64,000 bases of DNA from assembly GCF_011044155.1 (NCBI RefSeq), contig NZ_CP049056.1, positions 3,910,001 through 3,974,000 on the forward strand, in the 5' to 3' direction. Numbering within the stretch: the first letter of the stretch is position 1; every line of letters starts with the position of its first letter. The notes beneath the pieces are model-generated. The model was not told the origin of the DNA. It was given only the letters and a program-made list of their open reading frames with translations, and ran no database searches. Positions 18,165 to 26,977 of this stretch are shown here, piece by piece. This stretch comes from Pikeienuella piscinae. GTDB taxonomy: Bacteria; Pseudomonadota; Alphaproteobacteria; Rhodobacterales; Rhodobacteraceae. The position numbers and the translations under genes are program-made.

Positions 18165-19676
18165 TTACGCCGCCGCCGCTTCGGTCTCTCGCGGGGCGGC
18201 GTGGTCCTGGGGCTCGCCGATCAGCGTGTGGTGGAGCGTCCTGATTGTCTCCTCCATCTGGTCCTTGGCGACCATGAACTGCACATCGACGCGGCGCGTA
18301 CCCTGCTGCATCGCCATCGGCGCGATTCCCTCGCTCCACAGCGCGTCGAGCGAACGGCGCATGATCCCGAGTTCGGATAGATCGCTGCCGATCACCGACA
18401 CCAGCGCGACATTGCGTGTCGTGATCTCCGCGTTGGGAAAGCGCGCCGCAAGGTCCCGTTCGACCCGCTTGATCGCCTTCAGCGACCCGCTGAGCCAATG
18501 CGTAATGCAGTTGGCGTTCGAGGTCTTGGAGACGATCCAGACCTTGTGCCGCGCCAGCGCCTCCAGAATCGCGGAATCGTACCCCTTCGCGCCGACCATG
18601 TCCGGCTCGAAAAGCTCGAAAGCGTAGACGCCCAGCCCTGTGACCATCTCGACCCGGCCCTTTTCGCCGGCGTCCGGGCCGATGAACGTGCCGGGATCGT
18701 CCGGCTCGAATGCATGGCGCACGCGAAGCGGCACGTCGGCCTGGCGCAGGATCTTCGCCGCGTTCGGATGGATCGCCTCCATCCCGAGATTGGAAAGCTG
18801 GTCGGCGACGTCATAGGAGGTGCGGCCGATCTTTCGCACCGCGTCGAGACCGACGATCTTCGGATCGGCGCTGGAGAGGTGGAACTCCTTGTGGATGATC
18901 GCCTCGCGGGCGCCGGTCAGGGCGGCGAGCCGGGCGAAGACCACCTCGGTGTAGCCGCGGTCGTATTCGCGCATCAGCCCCTCGCGGCATTGCGCGTAAC
19001 CGGTGACGATGGGCAGATCGCGCGAGAGGTCGATCCCTTCCATCGCTTCGCCCAGACGCTCCTCCAGCGCCGGCTGCCGGTCGTCGCGCCAGCCGGTGAG
19101 ATCGACGAAACGCGCGTTCACGCCGCGCCGGTTCAGAAGCAGCGAAGCGACGAAGGCCGAATGCGCTTCGCCCAGCCCGGAAAGCAGCTCGCGCAGCGTC
19201 TGGAGCTGCGGTTCAATCCGGAAATGCCCGTAGGAGCAGAGCCGCTGCAGGTCGATCATGCAGGCGCGCGCGCCCTCGATCCGGTCGCGCACGAAGGCGT
19301 CGGCGCGCTGGCGGTCGCCGATGTCATCCAGCAGTTCGCCATGAATCCCGATCATCTTCGCGCCGACCCGCGACAGCGCGTCGGACCAGCCCTCATGCCC
19401 GCCATCATTGGTGCCGGCTTCGGCGAAGAGCGCGTAGACCCCGGACTGGCCGGATTTCTTGTGCTCCAGAAGAAGGTCGGTGATCCCGCCGAAAGCCGAG
19501 ACCACGAAGATCCTGCCATAGATGGCGTCGCTCTCGCGTTCGCCGACGAATATCGTTTCAACGAGATCGCCGGCGCGGCTCATCGACGAGCCGCCGATCT
19601 TCTCAACGGTATGATTGCTCATGTCCTCGCACGCCGCCTTCCGGTCGCGCGCCCTCTCAAGATATATCGTTGTCAT
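18165..19676 (-). CDS. ask: Ectoine-pathway aspartate kinase (Ask_Ect)
   Basis: Aspartokinase phosphorylates L-aspartate, the first step toward aspartate semialdehyde and ectoine. The chain has the kinase entry motif [18 protein letters not shown] and, at the C-terminus, ACT-like repeats ([24 protein letters not shown]). The long insertions and the clustering mark the ectoine-specialised branch, known to be less inhibited by amino-acid end products. The ATG at 19676 overlaps the ectC stop (ATGA), which supports coupling; homologs usually begin near the ATG at 19622 ([11 protein letters not shown]), so that is an alternative, but GAGGA lies too close to it to be a good ribosome site. Confidence 0.93.
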   Translation of the reverse strand: MTTIYLERARDRKAACEDMSNHTVEKIGGSSMSRAGDLVETIFVGERESDAIYGRIFVVSAFGGITDLLLEHKKSGQSGVYALFAEAGTNDGGHEGWSDALSRVGAKMIGIHGELLDDIGDRQRADAFVRDRIEGARACMIDLQRLCSYGHFRIEPQLQTLRELLSGLGEAHSAFVASLLLNRRGVNARFVDLTGWRDDRQPALEERLGEAMEGIDLSRDLPIVTGYAQCREGLMREYDRGYTEVVFARLAALTGAREAIIHKEFHLSSADPKIVGLDAVRKIGRTSYDVADQLSNLGMEAIHPNAAKILRQADVPLRVRHAFEPDDPGTFIGPDAGEKGRVEMVTGLGVYAFELFEPDMVGAKGYDSAILEALARHKVWIVSKTSNANCITHWLSGSLKAIKRVERDLAARFPNAEITTRNVALVSVIGSDLSELGIMRRSLDALWSEGIAPMAMQQGTRRVDVQFMVAKDQMEETIRTLHHTLIGEPQDHAAPRETEAAAA

Positions 19677-20059
19677 TCATCCGCGGACGCATAGGAGCCG
19701 TCCTCGCGGTGGACCTCCGCGCCCGTGACCGGCGGATTGAAGCAGCAGGCGAGCACCAGTTCGCTCTTCGCTGTCAGCGTGTGCTTGTCATGCAGGTTGA
19801 GCGCATAGACCACGCCGGGCCGGATCGCATGCGTCTCGCCGGTGGCGAGATCCTCGATCGAGCCTTCGCCCGAGATGCAGTAGACGCTCTCGAAATGGTT
19901 CTTGTAGTGGAATGTGTGAGCGCTTCCCGCCTCGATCGTGGTGATGTGAAAGCTGAAACCCATGCCATCCTCGGCGAGCAGCAGGCGCACCGAGTTCCAG
20001 CGCTGATCAGCGACCTTGCGATCGGTCTGCTTGGCTTCGTGAAAATCTCTTACAATCAT
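19673..20059 (-). CDS. ectC: L-ectoine synthase
   Basis: A 128-residue cupin enzyme that cyclises N-gamma-acetyl-L-2,4-diaminobutyrate to ectoine with loss of water. It begins [14 protein letters not shown] and carries the EctC core ([37 protein letters not shown]) including the residues of the metal-binding site. Length is normal (about 130). The frame is open upstream to 20116, but that stretch lies inside ectB and the family start is clear. Four bases separate it from ectB. Confidence 0.98.
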   Translation of the reverse strand: MIVRDFHEAKQTDRKVADQRWNSVRLLLAEDGMGFSFHITTIEAGSAHTFHYKNHFESVYCISGEGSIEDLATGETHAIRPGVVYALNLHDKHTLTAKSELVLACCFNPPVTGAEVHREDGSYASADE

Positions 20060-20063
20060 GGCT

Positions 20064-21356
20064 TTACTCCGCGGCGATGCTGTTGGTGGTCGAAAGCCTG
20101 TGCGCCGCGGCCTCAAGGATGTCGAGCCCGCGCGCCAGTTCCTCGCGCGGGATGGTCAGCGGGGCCAGCACCTTAACCACTTCGTCATGCGCGCCGGAGG
20201 TCTCGATGATCAGGCCGTTCTCGAAGCACGCCGCGCAGATCCGCGCCGCGAGTTCACCCGAGCCCATATCGACGCCGCGCATCATGCCGCGGCCCTTGGT
20301 CCGCGCGCCCGGAACCACGGCCGCGATCGCCTCCAGACGATCGGCGAGATAAGCGCCCTTCAGTCGAGTTTCCGCCTCGAACGCATCGTCTGACCAGAAT
20401 TTCTCCAGCGCGACGCGGGCGGTGACGAAGGCGTGATTGTTGCCGCGGAAGGTGCCGTTATGCTCGGCCGGCTTCCAGATATCGTGCTCCGGCCGGATCA
20501 GCAGTGCGGCGAACGGCAGCCCCATCCCCGACAGCGATTTCGCCATCGTGACGAGATCGGGCGTGAAGCCCATCCCCTCGAAGGAGAAGAACCCGCCGGC
20601 GCGGCCGATCCCGGCCTGAATGTCGTCGACGATGAAGAGCGCGCCGAGCCGTTCGGCCAGCGCGGCGACGCCGCTCAGCCATTCGGGAGAGGCGGCGTTG
20701 AGCCCACCTTCGCCTTGCACCGTCTCGACGATGAAGGCGGCCGGAGCGTCGACGCCGCTGGAGGGATTGTCGAACATCATCTCCATCTGCGCCAGCGTGT
20801 CGGCGTCCTTACCGAACGCGCCCTCGTAGGGCATATGGGTGACGCCGGTGAGCGGCGCGCCGGCGCCAGCCCTCTTGCCGGCGGCGCCTGTTCCTGAAAG
20901 CGCGCCCATGGTCATGCCGTGAAAGCCGTTGGTGAAGGCGACAATGTTCTGGCGGCCGGTGACCTTGCGGGCGAGTTTCATCGCCGCCTCGACCGCGTTG
21001 GCGCCGGTCGGGCCGGTGAACATCACCTTGTGATCCATTTCGCGCGGCTTCAGGATGAGGCGCTCAAAGGTTTCCAGGAACGCCGATTTGGCGCTCGTGT
21101 GCATGTCGAGGCCGTGCGCCACTTGGTCGCCGGCGATATGGTCGATCAGCGCCCGCTTCATGTCCGGGTCGTTGTGGCCGTAGTTCAGCGTCGAGCAACC
21201 GGCGAGGAAGTCGACATAGTCGCGCCCCTCGGAATCCGTCATGACCGCGTTGCGCGCAGAAACGAACTCCACGGGGAAACTGCGGCAATAGCTGCGCGCT
21301 TCGGATTCCCGACGCGCATAGAGCCCGGCGAAGCCGGGTCTTGTCTCGATAGTCAT
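20064..21356 (-). CDS. ectB: L-2,4-diaminobutyrate transaminase
   Basis: A 430-residue class III PLP aminotransferase that converts aspartate semialdehyde plus glutamate to 2,4-diaminobutyrate. The early motif [16 protein letters not shown], the cofactor region [18 protein letters not shown], the Asp of [14 protein letters not shown] and the PLP lysine in [13 protein letters not shown] are all in place. A GAGG lies about six bases upstream of the ATG. It sits between ectA and ectC in the canonical order. Confidence 0.98.
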   Translation of the reverse strand: MTIETRPGFAGLYARRESEARSYCRSFPVEFVSARNAVMTDSEGRDYVDFLAGCSTLNYGHNDPDMKRALIDHIAGDQVAHGLDMHTSAKSAFLETFERLILKPREMDHKVMFTGPTGANAVEAAMKLARKVTGRQNIVAFTNGFHGMTMGALSGTGAAGKRAGAGAPLTGVTHMPYEGAFGKDADTLAQMEMMFDNPSSGVDAPAAFIVETVQGEGGLNAASPEWLSGVAALAERLGALFIVDDIQAGIGRAGGFFSFEGMGFTPDLVTMAKSLSGMGLPFAALLIRPEHDIWKPAEHNGTFRGNNHAFVTARVALEKFWSDDAFEAETRLKGAYLADRLEAIAAVVPGARTKGRGMMRGVDMGSGELAARICAACFENGLIIETSGAHDEVVKVLAPLTIPREELARGLDILEAAAHRLSTTNSIAAE

Positions 21357-21403
21357 GTCATGCCTCTTGGGGTTTTGGGGCCAGACCTGGAATCGGGCGC
21401 GGC

Positions 21404-21946
21404 TCAGGCCGCGCTGCGCTCGGCCTCGGCTTCAAGCTCGATGCTCACCAAGTGCTCGGTGTCGTGAGCGCCGTCGAAATGCGCGCCGCGTTCGAAATGC
21501 GGCTCGTCGCTGATCTCGGCGTCCGACTCGCGGGCGAATTTCCGGAACAGCGCCCAGGACGCGTCATTTTCCTTGGTGATGGTGGTTTCGATCCGGACCA
21601 CCGCGTCGCAGACCGGGCGCTGGATCAACGCGTCCAGCATCTTGTGCGCGAGACCCATGCCGCGGGCGCGACCGTCGACCGCGACCTGCCAGACAAACAG
21701 CGTATCCGGTTTTTCCGGGGGGATGTGGCCGGAGATCCAGCCGATGAGTTCACCGTCCTGCTCCGCGAGGATGCAGGTTTCGGCGAAATGATCGCATTGG
21801 ACCAGGTTGAAATACATCGAGTTCTCATCGAGCGGCTTGCAGCGACCGATCAGGTCCCAGACGTTCGAGCCGTCCTCGACCTTGGGCTTGCGCAGCCGCA
21901 CGGCGCCTTTCGGCGTTTCGATGATCATTCTGAACTCTTCACTCAT
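21404..21946 (-). CDS. ectA: L-2,4-diaminobutyric acid acetyltransferase
   Basis: A 180-residue GNAT-fold enzyme that acetylates the gamma-amino group of 2,4-diaminobutyrate with acetyl-CoA. Family landmarks are LRKPKVEDGSNVWDLI, LDENSMYFNLVQCDHF and the acetyl-CoA loop VAVDGRARGMGLAHKML. First gene of the operon. The ATG at 21946 has no strong ribosome site; a second ATG at 21928 (MIIETPKG) is possible. A candidate promoter and operator lie 33-66 bases upstream. Confidence 0.97.
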   Translation of the reverse strand: MSEEFRMIIETPKGAVRLRKPKVEDGSNVWDLIGRCKPLDENSMYFNLVQCDHFAETCILAEQDGELIGWISGHIPPEKPDTLFVWQVAVDGRARGMGLAHKMLDALIQRPVCDAVVRIETTITKENDASWALFRKFARESDAEISDEPHFERGAHFDGAHDTEHLVSIELEAEAERSAA

Positions 21947-21978
21947 TGGACGCTCGGTCTCACTTTATTTTTCGATCA

Positions 21979-22000
21979 CCTAAACATATATCGTATCAGG
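21979..22000 (-). promoter_or_regulatory. Candidate EctR operator overlapping the ectA -10 box
   Basis: A 22-bp imperfect palindrome (CCTGATACGAT / ATATGTTTAGG on the minus strand; 8 of 11 positions symmetric). It overlaps the -10 of the promoter I propose for ectA and lies between the divergent ectA and ectR genes, where a MarR-type repressor would be expected to bind both promoters. Binding is inference; the half-sites are not the same as those I recall for the methanotroph EctR. Confidence 0.45.
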
Positions 22001-22012
22001 ATGAGATTACAA
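21985..22012 (-). promoter_or_regulatory. Candidate ectA promoter
   Basis: On the minus strand TTGTAA (22007-22012) and TATATG (21985-21990) are separated by 16 bases, a sigma-70-like arrangement within an AT-rich island in otherwise GC-rich DNA. Transcription would start about 30 bases before the ectA ATG. Match to consensus is moderate. Confidence 0.4.
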
Positions 22013-22022
22013 CCCTAGCGGC

Positions 22023-22074
22023 GAGGCCATAGCCTCTCCATTTTTTCTATTAAAAACAATATGCTATTAATAGC
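22023..22074. promoter_or_regulatory. AT-rich ectA-ectR spacer with a 5-bp hairpin and a 12-bp perfect palindrome
   Basis: GAGGC-CATA-GCCTC at 22023-22036 can form a hairpin; on the plus strand it is followed by TCCATTTTTT. GCTATTAATAGC at 22063-22074 is a perfect palindrome. Both lie upstream of the proposed ectA promoter and upstream of ectR. They could be a second regulator site and a barrier to read-through, but nothing proves it. Confidence 0.35.
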
Positions 22075-22225
22075 TTTCGGAGAAAGTCTTGAAACCTTCA
22101 TAATTAAATTACTTCATTAAGCGAAAAGGTAACGGGACATCTTTGTTCGAGGGTCGAATGAAATTCTTGCCAACAGCCGGAACCCGCTCCAATAGGGTTG
22201 GAGGAAGCATCGGGGGGGGATCGAG

Positions 22226-22702
22226 ATGACGAGACGCGCCGACACCGCCCTGATCGCGCTGCGTCAGATCCTGCATGCGACGGGCATGAACGCCCGCGCT
22301 CTTGCGCGACGCACCGGGCTGACGGCGGCGCAACTCCTCGTCCTCCAGGTCGTCGCCGAGACCGAGAGCACGACGCCGAAAGAAGTCGCCCGCCGCACTG
22401 GCGTCTCGCAGGCGACGATCACATCCCTGGTCGACAAGCTGGAGGCGCGCGGCTACGTGACCCGCCAGCGCGGCCAGCAGGACCGGCGCCTGATCCTCAT
22501 CGTGGCGACGATGGCGGGGCGCGCGCTTCTGAAAACCGCGCCGGACCCGCAGCGTGACGCGTTCGTGCGCCGTTTCGAAGCCATGGCGGACTGGGAGCAA
22601 TCGATGCTGATCGCCGCGCTGGAGCGGCTCGGCGGCCTGCTCGACGCGGAAGATGTCGAGGCGCTGCCGGTCCCGGAGGAGGGCGTCGCCGGCCGCCATT
22701 GA
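22226..22702 (+). CDS. ectR: MarR-family regulator of ectoine synthesis
   Basis: A 158-residue MarR protein. The winged helix-turn-helix is seen at about residues 28-95 (LTAAQLLVLQVVAE, PKEVARRTGVSQATITSLVDKLEARGYVTRQRGQQDRR). It is divergent from ectA, the usual place of EctR, a repressor of ectABC-ask in methylotrophs and many proteobacteria. A G-rich ribosome site lies just upstream of the ATG. It should bind as a dimer to a palindrome in the shared spacer. The signal it senses is unknown. Confidence 0.9.
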   Translation: MTRRADTALIALRQILHATGMNARALARRTGLTAAQLLVLQVVAETESTTPKEVARRTGVSQATITSLVDKLEARGYVTRQRGQQDRRLILIVATMAGRALLKTAPDPQRDAFVRRFEAMADWEQSMLIAALERLGGLLDAEDVEALPVPEEGVAGRH

Positions 22703-22723
22703 ATGGGAGGCGATCGGGCGGGG

Positions 22724-23815
22724 TCAGTCCGGCTCCAGCCCAATCTCCCGCAGCACCGCGCTCGTGTCGGCCCCCGGCGCCGGGGGCGGCGCGGGCGCAG
22801 GCGCGGGCGTGCGCCCGAATCGCGGCGCCGGGGCCGCCTGCACGACGCCGCCGACAGATTCGAGTGCGCCCCGCGCCTTCATGTGCGGATGCTCCGGCGC
22901 TTCCTCCCAGTCGAGCACGGGCGCGACGCAGGCGTCCGATCCTTCGAAAAGCGCCGCCCATTCGTCGCGCGTGCGGGTGCGGAAGATCGCCTCGTAGCGT
23001 CTGTGCCGCTCGGGCCATGCGGCGGCGTTCATCTGGTTCGCGGCGTCCCCATCGGGCAGTTCCGCGATCCGCACCAGCTCGGCGTGAAATTGCGGCTCGA
23101 GCGCGCCGACGGAAAGAAACTTGCCGTCCGCGGTCTCGTAAGTCCGGTAGAAGGGCGCGCCGCCGTCGAGCAGGTTGGCCTCCCGTTCGTTCTTCCAGGC
23201 TCCTTTTGCGAGGAAGGAGTGAAAGAGCGACATCAGCGCCGCGGCGCCGTCCACCATCGCGGCGTCAACGACCTGGCCGACGCCGGAGCGCGAACGCTCC
23301 CAGAGCGCGGAGAGGACGCCGAGTAGAAGGAACATCGTTCCGCCTGCGTAGTCCGCGCCTATGTTCAACGGCGGCGGCGGCGGCGCGTCGCGTCGGCCGA
23401 TGGCGTGGAGAACGCCGGTCAGGCCGAGATAGTTGATATCGTGCCCCGCGGTCGGCGAAAGCGGCCCTTCCTGGCCCCAGCCGGTCATTCGCCCGTAGAT
23501 CAGGCGGGAGTTGAGCGCCGACATCGGGTCCGGGCCGAGTCCGAGCCGCTCCATCACGCCGGGTCGGAAGCCCTCGATCAGGATATCGGCGCGCGCGATC
23601 AGCAGCCGCGCCGCCTCCAGCCCTTTCGCGGATTTCAGGTCGAGCGCGACGGAGCGCTTGCCACGATTGACGATATCCGTCGGGTCGGGCGGGCCGGCCT
23701 TCCTGACGATCACGATCACGTCGGCGCCGAGATCAGCGAGGAACTGCCCGGCAAGTGGGCAGGGGCCCAGCCCCTCCATCTCCACTACGTTCAACCCGTC
23801 GAGCGGACCGGCCAC
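22724..23815 (-). CDS. Alpha-methylacyl-CoA racemase / class III CoA-transferase family
   Basis: A 363-residue protein of the CaiB/BaiF fold. The pair H125 (in AGHDINYLG) and D155 (in NIGADYAGG) corresponds to the catalytic His126/Asp156 of mycobacterial alpha-methylacyl-CoA racemase, and the SRLIYGRMTGWGQ motif is typical. This favours racemisation of 2-methylacyl-CoA over CoA transfer. The C-terminus has a Pro/Ala-rich stretch (PAPAPAPPPAPG) unusual for the family. The start is GTG at 23815. It is downstream of bhcC in the same direction, 113 bases away, so co-transcription is possible but not shown. Confidence 0.88.
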   Translation of the reverse strand: MAGPLDGLNVVEMEGLGPCPLAGQFLADLGADVIVIVRKAGPPDPTDIVNRGKRSVALDLKSAKGLEAARLLIARADILIEGFRPGVMERLGLGPDPMSALNSRLIYGRMTGWGQEGPLSPTAGHDINYLGLTGVLHAIGRRDAPPPPPLNIGADYAGGTMFLLLGVLSALWERSRSGVGQVVDAAMVDGAAALMSLFHSFLAKGAWKNEREANLLDGGAPFYRTYETADGKFLSVGALEPQFHAELVRIAELPDGDAANQMNAAAWPERHRRYEAIFRTRTRDEWAALFEGSDACVAPVLDWEEAPEHPHMKARGALESVGGVVQAAPAPRFGRTPAPAPAPPPAPGADTSAVLREIGLEPD

Positions 23816-23928
23816 GCCTCAGACCCCGCGCCGATGTTCGGTCATTTCGGCCCCCTCTTCGAGCCTCTGCCGACGGTTGGCGGATCCAGCGCGGATTCGC
23901 ATGGCGGCGAAAGGGACGGCTGCGCCGC

Positions 23929-25071
23929 TCAATAGGAAAGCCCGCGCGCCGTGACCGGCCAGAGCGCCTCCACCCGGCCGTTCCGCACGCCGACATACCA
24001 GTCGTGGAGATTGCAGGTCGGATCACAGTGTCCGGGAACCAGTCGCAACCGGTCGTTGATCTTCAGCGCGCCCTTGGGATCGGCGATCACGCCATGCTCG
24101 TCCGAGCATTCGACATATTCGACATCGTCGCGCCCGTAGATCACCGGCAACCCGCTATCGACGGACTGCGCCTTCAGCCCGGCGTCGCAGACCGCCTGAT
24201 CGGATTTTACATGGCTCATCACCGATGTGAGGATGAAGAGCGAGTTCTCCCATTCTCCCCTGTCGAGCCGCGCCCCCTTGCTGTCGAGGACGCGGCCGTA
24301 ATCCGCATCCATGAAGGCGTAGGAGCCGCATTGCAGTTCGGTATAGACGCCGGAGCCCGCCTCGAGCGCGTAGGAGCCGGTGCCTCCGCCGCTTACGGTC
24401 TCGCAGGCGATCCCTTCGGCTTTCAGCGCGGCGATGGCGTCCGTCACCATGGCGACCGCGATCCGGAATTTCGCCTTCCGGTCCTCATGGCGCTCCATGT
24501 GCTGCATGGCGCCCTGGTAGGCCTGGATCCCCGAGAACTTCAGCCCTGGCGCGGCTTCGATGGCTTTCGCGATCGCGACGACGGCGGAAGGCTCCGTCAC
24601 GCCGCACCGCCCTGCGCCGCAGTCGATCTCGACCAGCACCTCGATGGCGACGCTCGCCGCCGTCGCCGCGGCGGAAAGCTCCGCCACATTGGCGATGTCG
24701 TCGCAGCAGACGATGAGACGGGCGATTTTCGCGATCTCGGCCAGTCGGGCGATCTTCGCCGCGCCGCGCACCTGGTTGGTGATCAGGATGTCGTCGACGC
24801 CGGCGCGGGCGAAAGCGTGCGCCTCGGCGGTTTTCTGGCAACAGATCCCGGTGGACCCGCCGAACGAGATCTGGTGTTTCGCGACATCGGCGGATTTGTG
24901 CATCTTGCCATGCGCGCGAAGGCGCACGCCCGCCGCGGCGCAGAAATCGCGCATCTTCACGATATTGCGCTCGAACGCGTCGAGGTCGACGATCAGGGCG
25001 GGCGTCTCGATCTCCGTTTCGGCCATTCCCACCGTCGCGGGAATGTCGTAGCCGACTTCCGGCGCGCTCAT
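23929..25071 (-). CDS. bhcC: 3-hydroxy-D-aspartate aldolase (beta-hydroxyaspartate aldolase)
   Basis: A 380-residue PLP- and metal-dependent aldolase of the D-threonine-aldolase/DSD1 family. In the beta-hydroxyaspartate cycle this enzyme condenses glycine and glyoxylate to 3-hydroxyaspartate. It begins EVGYDIPATVGMAE and has the PLP lysine in RAHGKMHK (K56), the GSGGT-like SGGGTGSY phosphate loop, ELQCGSYAFMDADY and the metal-binding VPGHCDPTCNLHDW. These features are shared almost word for word with the Paracoccus enzyme as I remember it. I start at the ATG (25071) overlapping the bhcB stop; the frame is open eight codons further up. Coupling to bhcB supports the function. Confidence 0.9.
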   Translation of the reverse strand: MSAPEVGYDIPATVGMAETEIETPALIVDLDAFERNIVKMRDFCAAAGVRLRAHGKMHKSADVAKHQISFGGSTGICCQKTAEAHAFARAGVDDILITNQVRGAAKIARLAEIAKIARLIVCCDDIANVAELSAAATAASVAIEVLVEIDCGAGRCGVTEPSAVVAIAKAIEAAPGLKFSGIQAYQGAMQHMERHEDRKAKFRIAVAMVTDAIAALKAEGIACETVSGGGTGSYALEAGSGVYTELQCGSYAFMDADYGRVLDSKGARLDRGEWENSLFILTSVMSHVKSDQAVCDAGLKAQSVDSGLPVIYGRDDVEYVECSDEHGVIADPKGALKINDRLRLVPGHCDPTCNLHDWYVGVRNGRVEALWPVTARGLSY

Positions 25072-26045
25072 GCGTCCACTCCCGTCGTCAACCACGGAAG
25101 GCGGTCGAGATCGACATTGCCTCCGGTGAGGATGACGCCGACCCGTTTGCCGCTGAAACGGTCCGGGTTGGCGATGATCGCCGCAAGCGGAACGGCGCTG
25201 CTCGGTTCGATCAGAATCTTCATGCGCATCCAGATCAGCCTCATCGCCGCGACAATCTCGTCCTCCGTCGCGGTCAGGATATCGGAGACATGGGCCTTCA
25301 CAAAGCCCCAGGTCAGCGGTTTCAGCGGCGTCTTCAACCCATCCGCGATGGTCCGGGGCGCATCGTCCGCGATGATCTGTCCGGCGCGGAGCGAACGGGC
25401 GGCGTCATCGGCGTTCTTCGGTTCCGCGGCGATGATCTCGACCTCCGGCGCGAGGGCCGAGAGCGTGAGGCAGGTTCCGGAGACCAGGCCGCCGCCGCCG
25501 ATCGGCGCGGTGACGATCTCGAGCCCTTCGGCCTGTTCGATCAACTCGCGCGCGCAGGTGGCCTGCCCGGCGATCACTCGGGCGTCATTATAGGGATGGA
25601 CGAATTCGGCCCCCGTTTCGCGCTGTACCTCGGCGCAGACCGCCTCGCGCGTCGTCGCGTTAGGCTCGCATTCCACGATTCGCGCGCCGTAGTCGCGCAC
25701 CGCGGCCTTTTTCGGCTCCGGCGCGTTTCGCGGCATGACGACGGTCGCCGGAACGCCGCGCCGCTCGGCGGCGTAGGCGAGAGCGCCGGCGTGATTGCCG
25801 CTGGAATGCGTGATGACGCCATTGGCCGCCGCGGCGTCGGAAAGGCCGAATACGGCGTTGCACGCGCCGCGCGCCTTGAACGCCCCGCCTTTCTGGAAAT
25901 TCTCGCACTTGAAGAAAATCTCTGCGCCGGTCAGCCGGTTCAGATAGGCGGAGGTCAGGATCGGCGTGCGGTGGATATGCGGTCGGATCCGTTCGTGCGC
26001 CTCAACCATGTCGGCGAATGCGGGGGGCGCAGGCGTTTCTTCCAT
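25068..26045 (-). CDS. bhcB: Beta-hydroxyaspartate dehydratase (PLP, threonine-dehydratase fold)
   Basis: A 325-residue fold-type-II PLP enzyme that deaminates 3-hydroxyaspartate to iminosuccinate/oxaloacetate. It has the PLP lysine at K57 in GGAFKARGACN, SSGNHAGALAYAA, the glycine-rich phosphate loop GGGGLVSG and LTGGNVDLDRLPW near the end. Similarity to BhcB of Paracoccus as I recall it (FVHPYNDARVIAGQ, IIADDAPRTIADGL) and coupling to bhcC argue against plain threonine dehydratase or EutB. The ATG at 26045 has GAGGA five bases upstream. The gene pair is divergent from the PAQR gene. Confidence 0.88.
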   Translation of the reverse strand: MEETPAPPAFADMVEAHERIRPHIHRTPILTSAYLNRLTGAEIFFKCENFQKGGAFKARGACNAVFGLSDAAAANGVITHSSGNHAGALAYAAERRGVPATVVMPRNAPEPKKAAVRDYGARIVECEPNATTREAVCAEVQRETGAEFVHPYNDARVIAGQATCARELIEQAEGLEIVTAPIGGGGLVSGTCLTLSALAPEVEIIAAEPKNADDAARSLRAGQIIADDAPRTIADGLKTPLKPLTWGFVKAHVSDILTATEDEIVAAMRLIWMRMKILIEPSSAVPLAAIIANPDRFSGKRVGVILTGGNVDLDRLPWLTTGVDA

Positions 26046-26215
26046 GTTGTCCTCAGGCGTTATGCGACGAGGCCGATTCTGCGGCGCCCACGCGCCGGCG
26101 CCAAGTGCGAAAGGCGCTGCCGCGGACTCCCCGGATGCGCCATTCTTCACAGGCCGGGCGCCTGGCCGCAGGCGCGCGCCTTTTCCTCGCGTCGCCCCTT
26201 CCCCATAATAGGGTG

Positions 26216-26851
26216 ATGAAAATGCGGCCCCAGACCAGGAAAGAGATCGCGGCGGACGCCGTCGTGCATGGCCTCGGCGTCGGATTCGGGCTGATCGGCG
26301 GCCCGATCCTGATCGGCTATGTCGCGGCGCGGGGCGACTCCGGGTCGCTGATCGCCGTGTCGATCTACGTTGCGACCCTGATCGCGATGTTCTTGCTTTC
26401 CGCCACCTACAACCTCATCCCGCTGGAAGGAGCGAAGGACTGGCTGCGCCGGCTCGATCATTCGACGATCTATCTGAAGATCGCCGGGGCCTATACGCCC
26501 TTCGCCGCGCTGTCGGTCGGTGGGCTGGTGGGGAACCTTCTACTCACGGGGGTCTGGCTGGCTGCCTGCGTCGGGATCTTTCTCAAGATGATCTATCCGC
26601 GGCGGTTCGAGGCGCTCTCCATCGTGCTCTACCTGATGATGGGATGGGCGGCGGTGGTCGTCGCAGGCGATGTCGCGGCCAGCATTGATGCGGAAACGAT
26701 GAGTCTTATCCTGATCGCGGGCGGACTCTATTCAACCGGCGTGTTCTTTCACCTCTGGGAGCGGCTGCCGTTCCAGAACGCGATCTGGCACGTCTTCGTG
26801 CTGGCGGCGACGGTGGTGCTCTACGGCGCCGTGGCCCTGGAATTCGCCTGA
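26216..26851 (+). CDS. PAQR / hemolysin III family membrane protein
   Basis: A 211-residue integral membrane protein with seven hydrophobic segments. The family motifs are visible: EIAADAVVHGLGVGFG at the start, SATYNLIP, the LDHSTIYLKIAGAYTP block with its conserved Asp-His and Tyr-Thr-Pro, and the C-terminal FHLWERLPFQNAIWHVFV with the conserved His. These His/Asp residues bind zinc in eukaryotic PAQRs. Despite the name, haemolysis is not the likely role; the bacterial function is poorly known. A GTG three bases earlier is an alternative start. Confidence 0.9.
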   Translation: MKMRPQTRKEIAADAVVHGLGVGFGLIGGPILIGYVAARGDSGSLIAVSIYVATLIAMFLLSATYNLIPLEGAKDWLRRLDHSTIYLKIAGAYTPFAALSVGGLVGNLLLTGVWLAACVGIFLKMIYPRRFEALSIVLYLMMGWAAVVVAGDVAASIDAETMSLILIAGGLYSTGVFFHLWERLPFQNAIWHVFVLAATVVLYGAVALEFA

Positions 26852-26977
26852 GACCCGGATGCCGTGGCCCCGTGGCCCAGGGATCGCGCTATTGACCAAG
26901 GTGAGGGCATTCCGGCGTCGAAGCGGGCCTCGTCGATGGCCGCGTTTCAGCGGCGGATGCGGAAGAGCTGGCGGGCG

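Noticed and set aside
25068-26045. EutB of hydroxyectoine degradation, suggested by nearness to the ectoine operon
   Set aside because: No eutA, eutC, doe genes or ectD are nearby, and the gene is coupled to the aldolase bhcC; BhcB fits better.
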